Source of the DNA: UBA1181 sp045600225
GTDB taxonomy: Bacteria > Bacteroidota > Bacteroidia > Bacteroidales > Paludibacteraceae
DNA: 15,839 nt
Assembly: GCA_045600225.1 (NCBI GenBank)
Contig: JAZRXL010000053.1
Coordinates: forward strand, 1 to 15,839
Direction of reading: 5' to 3'
Shown: one piece after another, positions 1 through 6,222 of the stretch
How the letters are laid out: every line of letters begins with the position of its first letter
Numbering within the stretch: position 1 is the stretch's first letter
Notes under the pieces: generated by a model
Seen by the model: only the letters and a program-made list of their open reading frames with translations
Databases searched by the model: none
What the model was told of the DNA's origin: nothing
Made by a program: the position numbers and the translations under genes

Positions 1-157
1 ATATTAATAAGAATATATAATACAAATAAGATATATTTTAATATTTCTAAAAATACATATTTTAAATAAGACATATTTTATAAAATATATAATAGCATAT
101 TTGCATATTATAAACAATACATCTATATTTGCATATATTAATAAAAACATACGTATT
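1..157 (+). promoter_or_regulatory. AT-rich control region and promoter of parA
   Basis: Very AT-rich leader before parA. A Bacteroidota-type -7 box, TATATTTG, lies at 124-131, giving a transcript leader of roughly 20 nt before the ATG at 158. The 12-mer ATATTTGCATAT occurs exactly twice, at 97-108 and 125-136, and the second copy covers the -7 box, so it could be an operator bound by ParA or the downstream partner. Further left, variants of a 13-mer (AAGAYATATTTTA-like) occur at 28-40, 52-64 and 68-80. The region could contain part of a centromere-like site, but base composition alone would produce some of these matches. Confidence 0.5.
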
Positions 158-919
158 ATGGCAAACAAAACAAGGATCATAAGTTTTTCTAATCACAAAG
201 GGGGAGTAGGGAAGACGACAACCGTGGCTAGCGTAGGCACAATATTGGCTTCCAAAAAGCACAATGTCCTCATCATCGACCTAGATGCACAAGCAAACCT
301 TACCGCCAGTCTATACGACGGAGAAATAGAGGACTCCATATACACTGCACTCGTTGGAAAAAGCGAGCTTCCAATTATTAAATTAAACAAATATTTAAAT
401 TTAGTGCCTGCATCTCTTCAACTTGCAATGGCCGATTTGGAACTTGCATCAGTTATGGCAAGAGAGCGCATCCTCTCTGAGCTACTAGCAAAAGTAGAGG
501 AGCAGTACGAATATATCCTGATCGATTGTCCTCCTTCTTTAGGATTACTTACGCTGAATGCCTTAACCGCATCTACAGACGTAATCATCCCAATGGTAGC
601 AGAAATTCTTCCTTTCAAGGGTCTAACCATGATAAACGAATTTATCTCTATGGTACAGCAAAGGCTCAATCCGAATGTACACATAACAGGTATTATCATT
701 ACAAGATGGGAGAGCACAAACCTTTCCAGAACCATAGAAGAAAACCTTCGAACAAGCCTTGGAGAGACCGTATTCAAAACAAAAATCAGAAAGAACGTCA
801 GTCTTGCAGAAGCTCCATTAGAAAATAAAAATATTGTTGATTACGCACCAAAGAGTAGTGGGGCAGAGGACTACAGATCTTTTGTAAACGAACTAATTAA
901 GAAACTTAAAAAAGAATAG
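158..919 (+). CDS. parA: ParA-family partition ATPase
   Basis: Deviant Walker ATPase of the ParA/Soj/MinD superfamily, 253 aa. It is expected to bind DNA nonspecifically in its ATP form and to position the replicon when stimulated by its partner. Visible motifs: deviant Walker A KGGVGKTT (residues 14-21, with the signature lysine K14), Walker A'-type DLDAQANLT (41-49, D43) and Walker B YILIDCPPSLG (119-129, D123). There is no N-terminal helix-turn-helix extension, so it is the short type (Ib or Soj-like) rather than type Ia. An in-frame TTG at 101 would add 19 residues, but it lies upstream of the -7 box at 124-131, so I chose the ATG at 158. It is followed after 13 nt by a small basic partner gene, an arrangement typical of plasmid or chromid partition operons. 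Confidence 0.93.
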   Translation: MANKTRIISFSNHKGGVGKTTTVASVGTILASKKHNVLIIDLDAQANLTASLYDGEIEDSIYTALVGKSELPIIKLNKYLNLVPASLQLAMADLELASVMARERILSELLAKVEEQYEYILIDCPPSLGLLTLNALTASTDVIIPMVAEILPFKGLTMINEFISMVQQRLNPNVHITGIIITRWESTNLSRTIEENLRTSLGETVFKTKIRKNVSLAEAPLENKNIVDYAPKSSGAEDYRSFVNELIKKLKKE

Positions 920-932
920 GGGAGGATAGGAA

Positions 933-1346
933 ATGGCTAAGAAATTTAATGCAAATAAAATGGATGCATTGATCGGCGGATTAACCAAACACAACATCCA
1001 AATTCAAGAAGAACAAGAAGAAGAAATCAATGTGGAAATTCCCGAAGTCGAGGAGGTAAAACCACAACAAGAGGCGACCATACAATCAGAGAAAAAACAA
1101 ACCAATGCACCGCAAAAAGAGACTGTTTCAAAAGAAGAGAAAAGCAAAACCATCCATTTTTGTACGGTTGCTGATGCAGAAAAGGTTGAAAAAATAAAGG
1201 CGATAGCAGACAAAGAATACCTCGCCATTAAGGATATTGTTAATGTTGCCTTCGATATGGTCATTCGAAAATATGAAGAAAAGAATGGCGTTGTCAAGAT
1301 CAAAAGCGCGAAAAAAGGTGACGCTAATAAAGTATTTGAACTATAA
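933..1346 (+). CDS. Probable ParB-like/RHH partition partner protein
   Basis: A 137-aa protein directly downstream of parA, 13 nt apart and apparently in the same operon. Residues 1-20 form a short basic or hydrophobic head. Residues 22-70 are rich in E, Q and K and look disordered. Residues 71-118 look like a beta strand (KTIHFCTV) followed by two helices ending in IRKYEEKNG, the strand-helix-helix order of a ribbon-helix-helix DNA-binding dimer, and the tail is basic. It lacks the ParB N-terminal nuclease/CTPase motifs and the KorB/Spo0J helix-turn-helix, and is far shorter than chromosomal ParB. Plasmid ParG- or ParR-like partners have this size. By analogy it would bind a centromere, repress the parA promoter and stimulate ParA. 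The function is inferred mainly from position and predicted fold. A purine-rich GGGAGGATAGGAA precedes the ATG, unusual where Shine-Dalgarno sites are rarely used. Confidence 0.65.
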   Translation: MAKKFNANKMDALIGGLTKHNIQIQEEQEEEINVEIPEVEEVKPQQEATIQSEKKQTNAPQKETVSKEEKSKTIHFCTVADAEKVEKIKAIADKEYLAIKDIVNVAFDMVIRKYEEKNGVVKIKSAKKGDANKVFEL

Positions 1347-1366
1347 AATTCTTTATTTACATTTGT

Positions 1367-1394
1367 AAAAGCCGAACTCAAGTTCGGCTTTTTC
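1367..1394 (+). terminator. Rho-independent terminator of the par operon
   Basis: The perfect stem GCCGAAC / GTTCGGC (1371-1377 and 1382-1388) with a TCAA loop is extended by A-T pairs on both sides and followed by a T-run. It starts about 20 nt after the stop of the partition partner gene and closes the two-gene par operon. The flanking A-run would let it work in both directions. Confidence 0.9.
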
Positions 1395-1507
1395 TATTTT
1401 ATTGACTATCATCACTTAAAACATACCTGTTAATAAATATACGAAAGGAAATTTTTTCTTTTAAAATCTTAGAAGTATTTTAGCACCGCAATTTAATTCG
1501 AACTGAC

Positions 1508-1831
1508 ATGGAAAACACTTTCAATTACTACGAAGAAGATGATAATGTTAGCATCTCTTTAGAACGACTTCTTTCAAAAATGGAAGAAGGAGGATCTTTT
1601 TTGGAGTACTCCGTTAAAGACATTCGACCTTGTTTAGAAGCGCTTCTTGCAGCTGCATCTGAGAATGAGGAAGATGCTAGATTGGTCGTTACCGACTTGG
1701 TTGCCAGATTAACCTCAGCAGAGAAGCAATTATCAGAAGCATTATATCTGGTAAAGGATGCTGTGTCTTCTGTTGCTACAGGAAATAAATTTTACAAAGA
1801 AAGTGTAAGTTCTCTACAAGAGGCAATATAA
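1508..1831 (+). CDS. Small acidic helical protein, unknown function
   Basis: A 107-aa protein that I do not recognise. It has no signal peptide or membrane segment. The N-terminus is acidic (MENTFNYYEEDD) and the rest is predicted helical, with heptad-like hydrophobic spacing from about residue 28 to 105 (SFLEYSVKDIRPCLEALL and the LTSAEKQLSEALYLV region), suggesting a helical bundle or coiled-coil oligomer. It has its own terminator, and a poor -7-like element TATTTTAG lies at 1476-1483, so it may be transcribed alone. It sits next to the partition operon and could be a replicon-maintenance protein, but nothing in its sequence shows that. The ATG at 1508 is the only plausible start. Confidence 0.7.
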   Translation: MENTFNYYEEDDNVSISLERLLSKMEEGGSFLEYSVKDIRPCLEALLAAASENEEDARLVVTDLVARLTSAEKQLSEALYLVKDAVSSVATGNKFYKESVSSLQEAI

Positions 1832-1850
1832 GATTGGATTGTAGAAAGGG

Positions 1851-1888
1851 AATATGGGATACGCTAACAAGTGTATCCCATATTTTTG
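1851..1888 (+). terminator. Rho-independent terminator after the 107-aa gene
   Basis: A 12-bp perfect stem AATATGGGATAC / GTATCCCATATT (1851-1862 and 1873-1884) surrounds a 10-nt loop that can itself add pairs. A T-run follows. It begins 20 nt after the stop codon at 1831. Confidence 0.9.
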
Positions 1889-1898
1889 TATTTACATG

Positions 1899-1915
1899 AT
1901 ACGATGTTATCGTAT
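1899..1915. promoter_or_regulatory. Palindromic operator-like site
   Basis: The perfect inverted repeat ATACGAT-GTT-ATCGTAT lies 22 nt before the ATG of the next gene and just upstream of a weak -7-like element, TATATTTA (1926-1933). Its position suits a repressor or activator site for the two-gene unit at 1937-3135. No regulator gene is adjacent. Confidence 0.4.
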
Positions 1916-1936
1916 TAATATATTACTATATTTAAA

Positions 1937-2326
1937 ATGTCACTAAAATCTTTACACGAAATATATATGACTTATTTAATTGGGGTACTGATTATATCGG
2001 TTCTATTCTTTTTTGCTTATTTTATACATAAGAATTACAGATCATATAAGTGTCAACCAACATGTTCTGCTCCAAAATTGTTCCAGATGTATACTCATCG
2101 GTTTTATGTCAAATATGGGGATGACAAGGCTGTTACTTCGTCAAAGGATTTTTATTCCGATGGTATTGATTGGCTATGGCCTTGGGAGGCAGGTGAAGTG
2201 GAGAATGAAATTCCTACAGGTATAGAACTTGTATATGCCTCATTGCAAGAAAGAAAAATATACAGAGCAAAAATTGATTTTACTAAAGAAGAACTACAAG
2301 AAATCAAATATCATTTTAATATATGA
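1937..2326 (+). CDS. Single-helix membrane-anchored protein, possibly DUF2931-like
   Basis: A 129-aa protein with one strong N-terminal membrane helix (about residues 11-30) followed by the basic stretch HKNYRSYK. It is therefore either anchored with its C-terminal domain in the cytoplasm, by the positive-inside rule, or an uncleaved exported protein. The soluble part (about 40-129) contains DWLWPWEAGE and then PTGIELVYASLQERKIYRAKIDF. This resembles, from memory, the C-terminal pattern of DUF2931 proteins of Bacteroidota (I-P-x-x-L, then an aromatic ERKFY-type motif). I cannot confirm the family. The stop overlaps the start of the next gene (ATGA at 2323-2326), so the two are probably translationally coupled. 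Confidence 0.6.
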   Translation: MSLKSLHEIYMTYLIGVLIISVLFFFAYFIHKNYRSYKCQPTCSAPKLFQMYTHRFYVKYGDDKAVTSSKDFYSDGIDWLWPWEAGEVENEIPTGIELVYASLQERKIYRAKIDFTKEELQEIKYHFNI

Positions 2327-3135
2327 ATTTTTACAGAACATTAGTATTGATTTTTTCTCTTTTATTGTCATTGACTACAGGCGTCTTTGCCAATACGATT
2401 GACACATTGGGAATCAGTTTTAAATGTGACACGCTAAGTCGTACCGCAAAAGTTCAATTTGTATATAGTACAGAATCCCGTATTTCAATTCCTTGTTTTG
2501 TCGTTGATGAAAAAGGACAGCAATACGAGGTGGATCTGTTTGGATATATGGCTTTCTCAAAAGTTCAAACGAAGGATTTACACATTGTATTACCCAATTC
2601 AATTTCTACTATTGCTTCAGGTTCATTTTATAAGTCAAAAGAGATTCAAACACTTTCTGTTGATGGTAATGTGAATCAGATAGCGGACAGATCGTTTGCC
2701 TCTTGCGTCTCTTTGAAAAATGTGAATATTAAACCGGTCCACAGTATTGGAGAGTATGCTTTTGCAATGTGTAAAGAACTTACGGATTTATCCTTTCTAA
2801 GTTGTGTAAAGGAGATCGGTGGATTTGCCTTTTATAAGTGCATAAATATCGAATCATTTGATATGCCTGATAGCTTATGTGAGTTAGGAAGAGCATCCTT
2901 TGCTCATTGCATTAATTTAAAGCAGATTAGATTTTCCGAATCTTTAAGTGTAATTCGACGAGACGCATTTAAGAATTGTACAAGTCTTACAGAAATATTC
3001 TTGCCGGAAAACATCCAAAGAGTATGCACAAATGCGTTTGCTGATTGCTCCAATTTGAGTAAAGTTAAGATATCGAAAAATACAATCGTGGAAAAAGGAG
3101 CTTTTCCTGAAAATACAGTATTTGAATATTATTAG
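2323..3135 (+). CDS. Secreted BspA-like leucine-rich-repeat protein
   Basis: A 270-aa exported protein. A clear signal peptide (MNFYRTLVLIFSLLLSLTTGVFA) is likely cleaved after residue 23. A short N-terminal domain is followed from about residue 88 to 265 by seven or eight repeats of about 23 residues with the LRR_5/BspA pattern, I-x-x-x-A/S-F-x-x-C-x-x-L-x-x-I/V. Examples are DRSFASCVSLKNVNI, EYAFAMCKELTDLSF and RDAFKNCTSLTEIFL. The conserved cysteine in each repeat is typical of this Treponema/Bacteroidota-type LRR. BspA-like proteins act at the cell surface in binding host proteins or other bacteria, but many are uncharacterised, and this one is short with no recognisable C-terminal sorting domain or lipobox. 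It overlaps the preceding gene by 4 nt. Confidence 0.88.
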   Translation: MNFYRTLVLIFSLLLSLTTGVFANTIDTLGISFKCDTLSRTAKVQFVYSTESRISIPCFVVDEKGQQYEVDLFGYMAFSKVQTKDLHIVLPNSISTIASGSFYKSKEIQTLSVDGNVNQIADRSFASCVSLKNVNIKPVHSIGEYAFAMCKELTDLSFLSCVKEIGGFAFYKCINIESFDMPDSLCELGRASFAHCINLKQIRFSESLSVIRRDAFKNCTSLTEIFLPENIQRVCTNAFADCSNLSKVKISKNTIVEKGAFPENTVFEYY

Positions 3136-3339
3136 TCTTCTTTTATATTATAAATTCTATTTTAGTAAAGATGCTGATATTCGCACAATTACACGCAATA
3201 CCCTAATAATCAATATACTAAATATAAAATTACTGAATATTAACTCCTTGAGATTTTAATAAAATTTTTGCTGTCGATATTTTTACAAGTATATTCGACT
3301 AATAAAGAGTTTAAAAGAATGGGGTAGGGTAGGTGTCAA
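3136..3339. other. Convergent intergenic region
   Basis: About 200 AT-rich bases between two convergent genes. An imperfect inverted repeat GTCGATAT / ATATTCGAC (3273-3280 and 3291-3299) is the only hairpin seen, and it lacks a good T-run. A G-rich run, GGGGTAGGGTAGG, lies at 3321-3333. No gene or clear terminator was found. Confidence 0.4.
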
Positions 3340-4125
3340 TTAATATTGAATCTCCTTAATCTTATAATTGGAAGGATAGACTTCTCCTTTGTATGAGAAA
3401 TAGGATTCACACTCAATCCAATTTCCATACTCATCGTATTTATACTTATAGGTACTCATACTACCATTAGCATTTTTCATTTCTATAAGGTCACCCTTGT
3501 CGTTATATCTCAATTCTTGTGTTCCAGATTTATCAGTGCTTTTCTGTTCTATCACAATTCCATCCGAGTTGTATTTCTTCACAACGGTCTCAACAAGTTT
3601 TCCATTACCATCGAACATTTCCTTCTTCAGAACCTGTCCTTTAACATTAAACACATACTTGAAACGGTACGAACTCAACATTACACCTTGAGAATCGTAA
3701 AGGACCTTTTTTAAATAGTTTCCCTTAGAATCGCAACTAATAAATATCTTTGCTTGTAGTAGTTGTTGATCATCATAGTAATAGGAAACTACCGAATCCT
3801 TACTCTCATAGCATATAGTATATCCCAAACTATTTTTTTGAGTCATCTTAATGACCGTCGTTTTACCTTTATACTCCCACGACAATTTATCAGAAACCCT
3901 AACAATAGAATCTAACTTGAAACTACTATCAAAATAGGCAACATCTTCAAGACTCTCTTTCACTAATTTTGCATTCTCTTTATGAGCATTGTAAACAGAA
4001 ATCTTTTTAGCGTGCTCGTGGTAACGACCCACAACACTATTCACAAGATTATCCATAGATGAACTTGCAAAAAGTGTGTTGCCCATGAGGAGCATCAATC
4101 CACTCACAATTAGTCTATTTACCAT
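3340..4125 (-). CDS. Secreted protein with YD-like repeats
   Basis: A 261-aa exported protein on the minus strand. I chose the ATG at 4125 because it begins a signal peptide (MVNRLIVSGLMLLMGNTLFA) and because a -7 box TATATTTG lies at 4184-4177. That box overlaps the longer in-frame start at 4179, making the longer start impossible from this promoter. After about residue 100 the sequence contains repeated beta-hairpin units of the YD/RHS-like kind. Examples are YDSQGVML, VFNVKGQVLKKEMFDGNGKLVE, YNSDGIVIEQ, YNDKGDLIEM and KYDEYGNWIECE. Proteins of this sort are common in Bacteroidota as periplasmic or surface proteins of unknown role. It is too short to be an RHS toxin and has no toxin domain, and no lipobox cysteine follows the signal peptide. 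Confidence 0.82.
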   Translation of the reverse strand: MVNRLIVSGLMLLMGNTLFASSSMDNLVNSVVGRYHEHAKKISVYNAHKENAKLVKESLEDVAYFDSSFKLDSIVRVSDKLSWEYKGKTTVIKMTQKNSLGYTICYESKDSVVSYYYDDQQLLQAKIFISCDSKGNYLKKVLYDSQGVMLSSYRFKYVFNVKGQVLKKEMFDGNGKLVETVVKKYNSDGIVIEQKSTDKSGTQELRYNDKGDLIEMKNANGSMSTYKYKYDEYGNWIECESYFSYKGEVYPSNYKIKEIQY

Positions 4126-4176
4126 GATTCGAATTATTATTCTATGTCGCGTAAAGGATAAAACCCTAATACTTTG

Positions 4177-4184
4177 CAAATATA
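4177..4184 (-). promoter_or_regulatory. -7 box of the YD-repeat gene
   Basis: TATATTTG on the minus strand matches the Bacteroidota -7 consensus TAnnTTTG. It implies a leader of about 45 nt before the ATG at 4125. No convincing -33 TTG was found. Confidence 0.55.
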
Positions 4185-4221
4185 GTTAATGTTTTTATTT
4201 ATACATATTTTAAACGAAACA

Positions 4222-4235
4222 ATCTGTTAACAGAT
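4222..4235. promoter_or_regulatory. 14-bp perfect palindrome ATCTGTTAACAGAT
   Basis: A perfect palindrome between the end of the MFS gene and the promoter of the YD-repeat gene, about 40-50 bp upstream of that gene's -7 box. The distance suits an activator site. It has no loop, so it would make a poor terminator hairpin for the MFS transcript. Confidence 0.35.
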
Positions 4236-4306
4236 AGGGTATCAAGACGCATAAGGAGACAAACACTCCAAATTTTTCTCCTATAAACCCCGATCATCGC
4301 ATATAT

Positions 4307-5476
4307 TTACCCCTTTTTTAAACGTCTACACAAACATGTAACAAAAAAGATACAAATAGAAGTTCCAACCAACATAACCATGCTAGAGGCTATGGATATA
4401 TCACCTACAGAAACAATCGGACTACTTATCCCACCTGCAAGGAAACTCAAAGCACCGAACAAAGCACTTGCCGCACCTGCATTCTCTCGTTCACTATCCA
4501 TCGCGACACTTGTTACCATTGGAGCAAACAAACCAAAGCTAAACATCATATAAGAGTAGGCTATCATCAAGACAGGGAAGGGTAGATGTAACAATAAAGT
4601 TATAGCTACAAACAAACATCCAAAAGAAAAATGTACTGCACTACTATAAAGTCCTTTCTTCTCTTCTTTAAATCTTCTTGAAAGCGTTGCCCCAAAAGAG
4701 ATCATAATGCCGATTAGTCCGAAACACAAACTGAACTGAAAAGAGGTTAATCCATATACCTCCTGCAATATAAAGGAAGAAGATGCTATATACGAGAAGA
4801 ATGCAAAACTGCAACCCATAAAGGAAAAAGCAGCCAATGCATAAATCGGATTACGCAAAACTCTTACCAACCCTTTATAGGCATTCCATACTGACATATT
4901 GTTCCTTTTCTCTTTTGGCAGTGTTTCCTCCAAACTAAAAGAACCAAACAGAAGAAATAGGCCTACCATCAATAGTAAAAGGAATACACCTTTCCAGGAA
5001 GAGAACTGCGCTACTGTGCCCCCAACCACTGGAGCAATAATCGGTGCAACATTATTGATGGCAACCAACAAAGCCATAAAACTTGCCAAATCCTTTCCCC
5101 TGTACATATCTGTACTCATGCTCTTTGGTATGGCAATTCCCCCTGCTCCTCCAACTCCCTGTAATACCCTTAGTATATTGAATATTAGGATATTGTGAGC
5201 AAATATACAAAGGACTGTAGATACACAAAAAAGGCAAAGACAAAAGATCAATATCGGTTTCCTACCATATTTATCCGTCAATGGTCCAACAAGAATCTGA
5301 CCCAAAGAAAGTCCCAATAGAGCAGTAGTAATAGACATGGCAATCTGAGAGATTGATGTATTAAAATAGATCGTCATCTCAGGCAATACAGGTAAATAAA
5401 AATCAGTAATAAAGGGTCCAAAGGCAGTAAGCATACCTAATATGATAGGAACAATCACTCCATGACCACTTTTCAT
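4307..5476 (-). CDS. MFS drug exporter, Bcr/CflA-type (DHA1)
   Basis: A 389-aa protein with about twelve membrane helices, the usual length for the Bcr/CflA branch of the major facilitator superfamily (proton-driven efflux of drugs or small metabolites across the inner membrane). Seen in the sequence: TDFYLPVLPEM in helix 1 (24-34, typical of this branch), motif A GPLTDKYGRK (64-73), motif B arginine in RVLQGVGGA (103-111), and the antiporter motif C region NNVAPIIAPVVGG (141-153). A TTG at 5485 would add three residues. I prefer the ATG at 5476, giving MKSGHGV. A -7 box TATTTTTG lies at 5515-5508. The gene is divergent from the DUF805 gene. The substrate cannot be read from the sequence. Confidence 0.9.
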   Translation of the reverse strand: MKSGHGVIVPIILGMLTAFGPFITDFYLPVLPEMTIYFNTSISQIAMSITTALLGLSLGQILVGPLTDKYGRKPILIFCLCLFCVSTVLCIFAHNILIFNILRVLQGVGGAGGIAIPKSMSTDMYRGKDLASFMALLVAINNVAPIIAPVVGGTVAQFSSWKGVFLLLLMVGLFLLFGSFSLEETLPKEKRNNMSVWNAYKGLVRVLRNPIYALAAFSFMGCSFAFFSYIASSSFILQEVYGLTSFQFSLCFGLIGIMISFGATLSRRFKEEKKGLYSSAVHFSFGCLFVAITLLLHLPFPVLMIAYSYMMFSFGLFAPMVTSVAMDSERENAGAASALFGALSFLAGGISSPIVSVGDISIASSMVMLVGTSICIFFVTCLCRRLKKG

Positions 5477-5507
5477 AACAAGCAATTTAAAATTATTGAT
5501 TTAAATG

Positions 5508-5515
5508 CAAAAATA
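5508..5515 (-). promoter_or_regulatory. -7 box of the MFS gene
   Basis: TATTTTTG on the minus strand fits TAnnTTTG and lies about 32 nt upstream of the ATG at 5476. Confidence 0.5.
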
Positions 5516-5615
5516 CAGATTTTTTTACAAATAGATAATTCCCTAATCTATGAGCAAACAACAATATTTTTTTAAGAAAAATGAAACTTCATTAAAGATT
5601 TAGACAAATAGCATA

Positions 5616-5641
5616 TACCTTTGCAAAGGTTTTTATACCTT
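5616..5641 (+). promoter_or_regulatory. DUF805 promoter with overlapping palindrome
   Basis: The -7 box TACCTTTG (5616-5623) is embedded in the perfect 14-bp palindrome ACCTTTGCAAAGGT (5617-5630). A third half-site, ACCTT (5637-5641), forms a second inverted repeat with AAGGT at 5626-5630. A protein bound here would cover the -7 box and the start of transcription, so repression is the likely outcome. Part of the palindrome is simply the TTTGC common after -7 boxes, which weakens the case. Confidence 0.5.
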
Positions 5642-5684
5642 ATACATTAATTATAATATTGTTTAACAACAAATTTTTATTATC

Positions 5685-6044
5685 ATGGAATGGTTTCTTA
5701 AATGTGTGAAAGAGAACTACGCGAATTTTAATGGTCGTGCGAGAAGAAAAGAGTATTGGATGTTTACATTAGTTTTTTGTTGCATCTATCTTCCTTTGTA
5801 TGCAATTGGTAACTTGTTAGGAAGTTCAATTATAATTGGTTTGAGTGGTCTTTTCTCTCTAGCTCTTTTGGTTCCTTCATTGGCAGTAGGTATTCGTCGT
5901 CTTCACGATATCAACAAGAGTGGATGGTTTTTGCTTATGTCATTTATTCCTGTTGCTAACATTATTCTTTTGTTCTTCTTGGCAAAAGAAGGAGATAAGG
6001 GTGACAACCAATACGGTCCAGATCCAAAAGCAATTGAGGCATAA
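5685..6044 (+). CDS. DUF805 family inner-membrane protein
   Basis: A 119-aa protein with the DUF805 (E. coli YhaH/YhaI-like) signature in order: NFNGRARRKEYWMF (15-28), about three membrane helices (roughly 26-45, 50-68 and 80-100), RRLHDINKSGWF in the middle, and the C-terminal GDKGDNQYGPDP. The family is widespread and its biochemical role is unknown. It has its own promoter and terminator, so it is transcribed alone. Full length for the family. Confidence 0.92.
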   Translation: MEWFLKCVKENYANFNGRARRKEYWMFTLVFCCIYLPLYAIGNLLGSSIIIGLSGLFSLALLVPSLAVGIRRLHDINKSGWFLLMSFIPVANIILLFFLAKEGDKGDNQYGPDPKAIEA

Positions 6045-6063
6045 TTCCTCATCTAGAATTTAC

Positions 6064-6099
6064 AAAAAGCGACCCATTCTATAGGTCGCTTTTTTTTTT
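6064..6099 (+). terminator. Rho-independent terminator of the DUF805 gene
   Basis: The stem AGCGACC / GGTCGCT (6068-6074 and 6084-6090), extended by A-T pairs, is followed by a run of about ten T. It lies 24 nt after the DUF805 stop codon. Confidence 0.93.
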
Positions 6100-6158
6100 G
6101 GCTTCTACCTATAACAACAATTAGCATTTCTAATGCCAAATTTCTACGAAAAAAACAC

Positions 6159-6166
6159 TAACTTTG
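6159..6166 (+). promoter_or_regulatory. -7 box of the DUF2723-purD operon
   Basis: TAACTTTG, followed by C, is a good match to the Bacteroidota -7 element TAnnTTTG. The predicted leader before the ATG at 6223 is about 50 nt. No clear -33 TTG was seen. Since the downstream genes are nearly contiguous, this may drive the whole five-gene operon. Confidence 0.6.
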
Positions 6167-6222
6167 CACTTCGTATGTTTTGTCGCATGCGCAAATAAGA
6201 TTTACAATAATTTTAAATAATA

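Noticed and set aside
101..157. Longer ParA start at TTG 101
   Set aside because: It lies upstream of the -7 box at 124-131, and the added residues are not ParA-like. The ATG at 158 gives a standard N-terminus.
3321..3333. G-rich run as a G-quadruplex
   Set aside because: Only two full GGG tracts and one GG are present, so a stable intramolecular quadruplex is unlikely.
4126..4179. Longer start of the YD-repeat protein at 4179
   Set aside because: It overlaps the promoter -7 box, and the internal ATG at 4125 begins a proper signal peptide.
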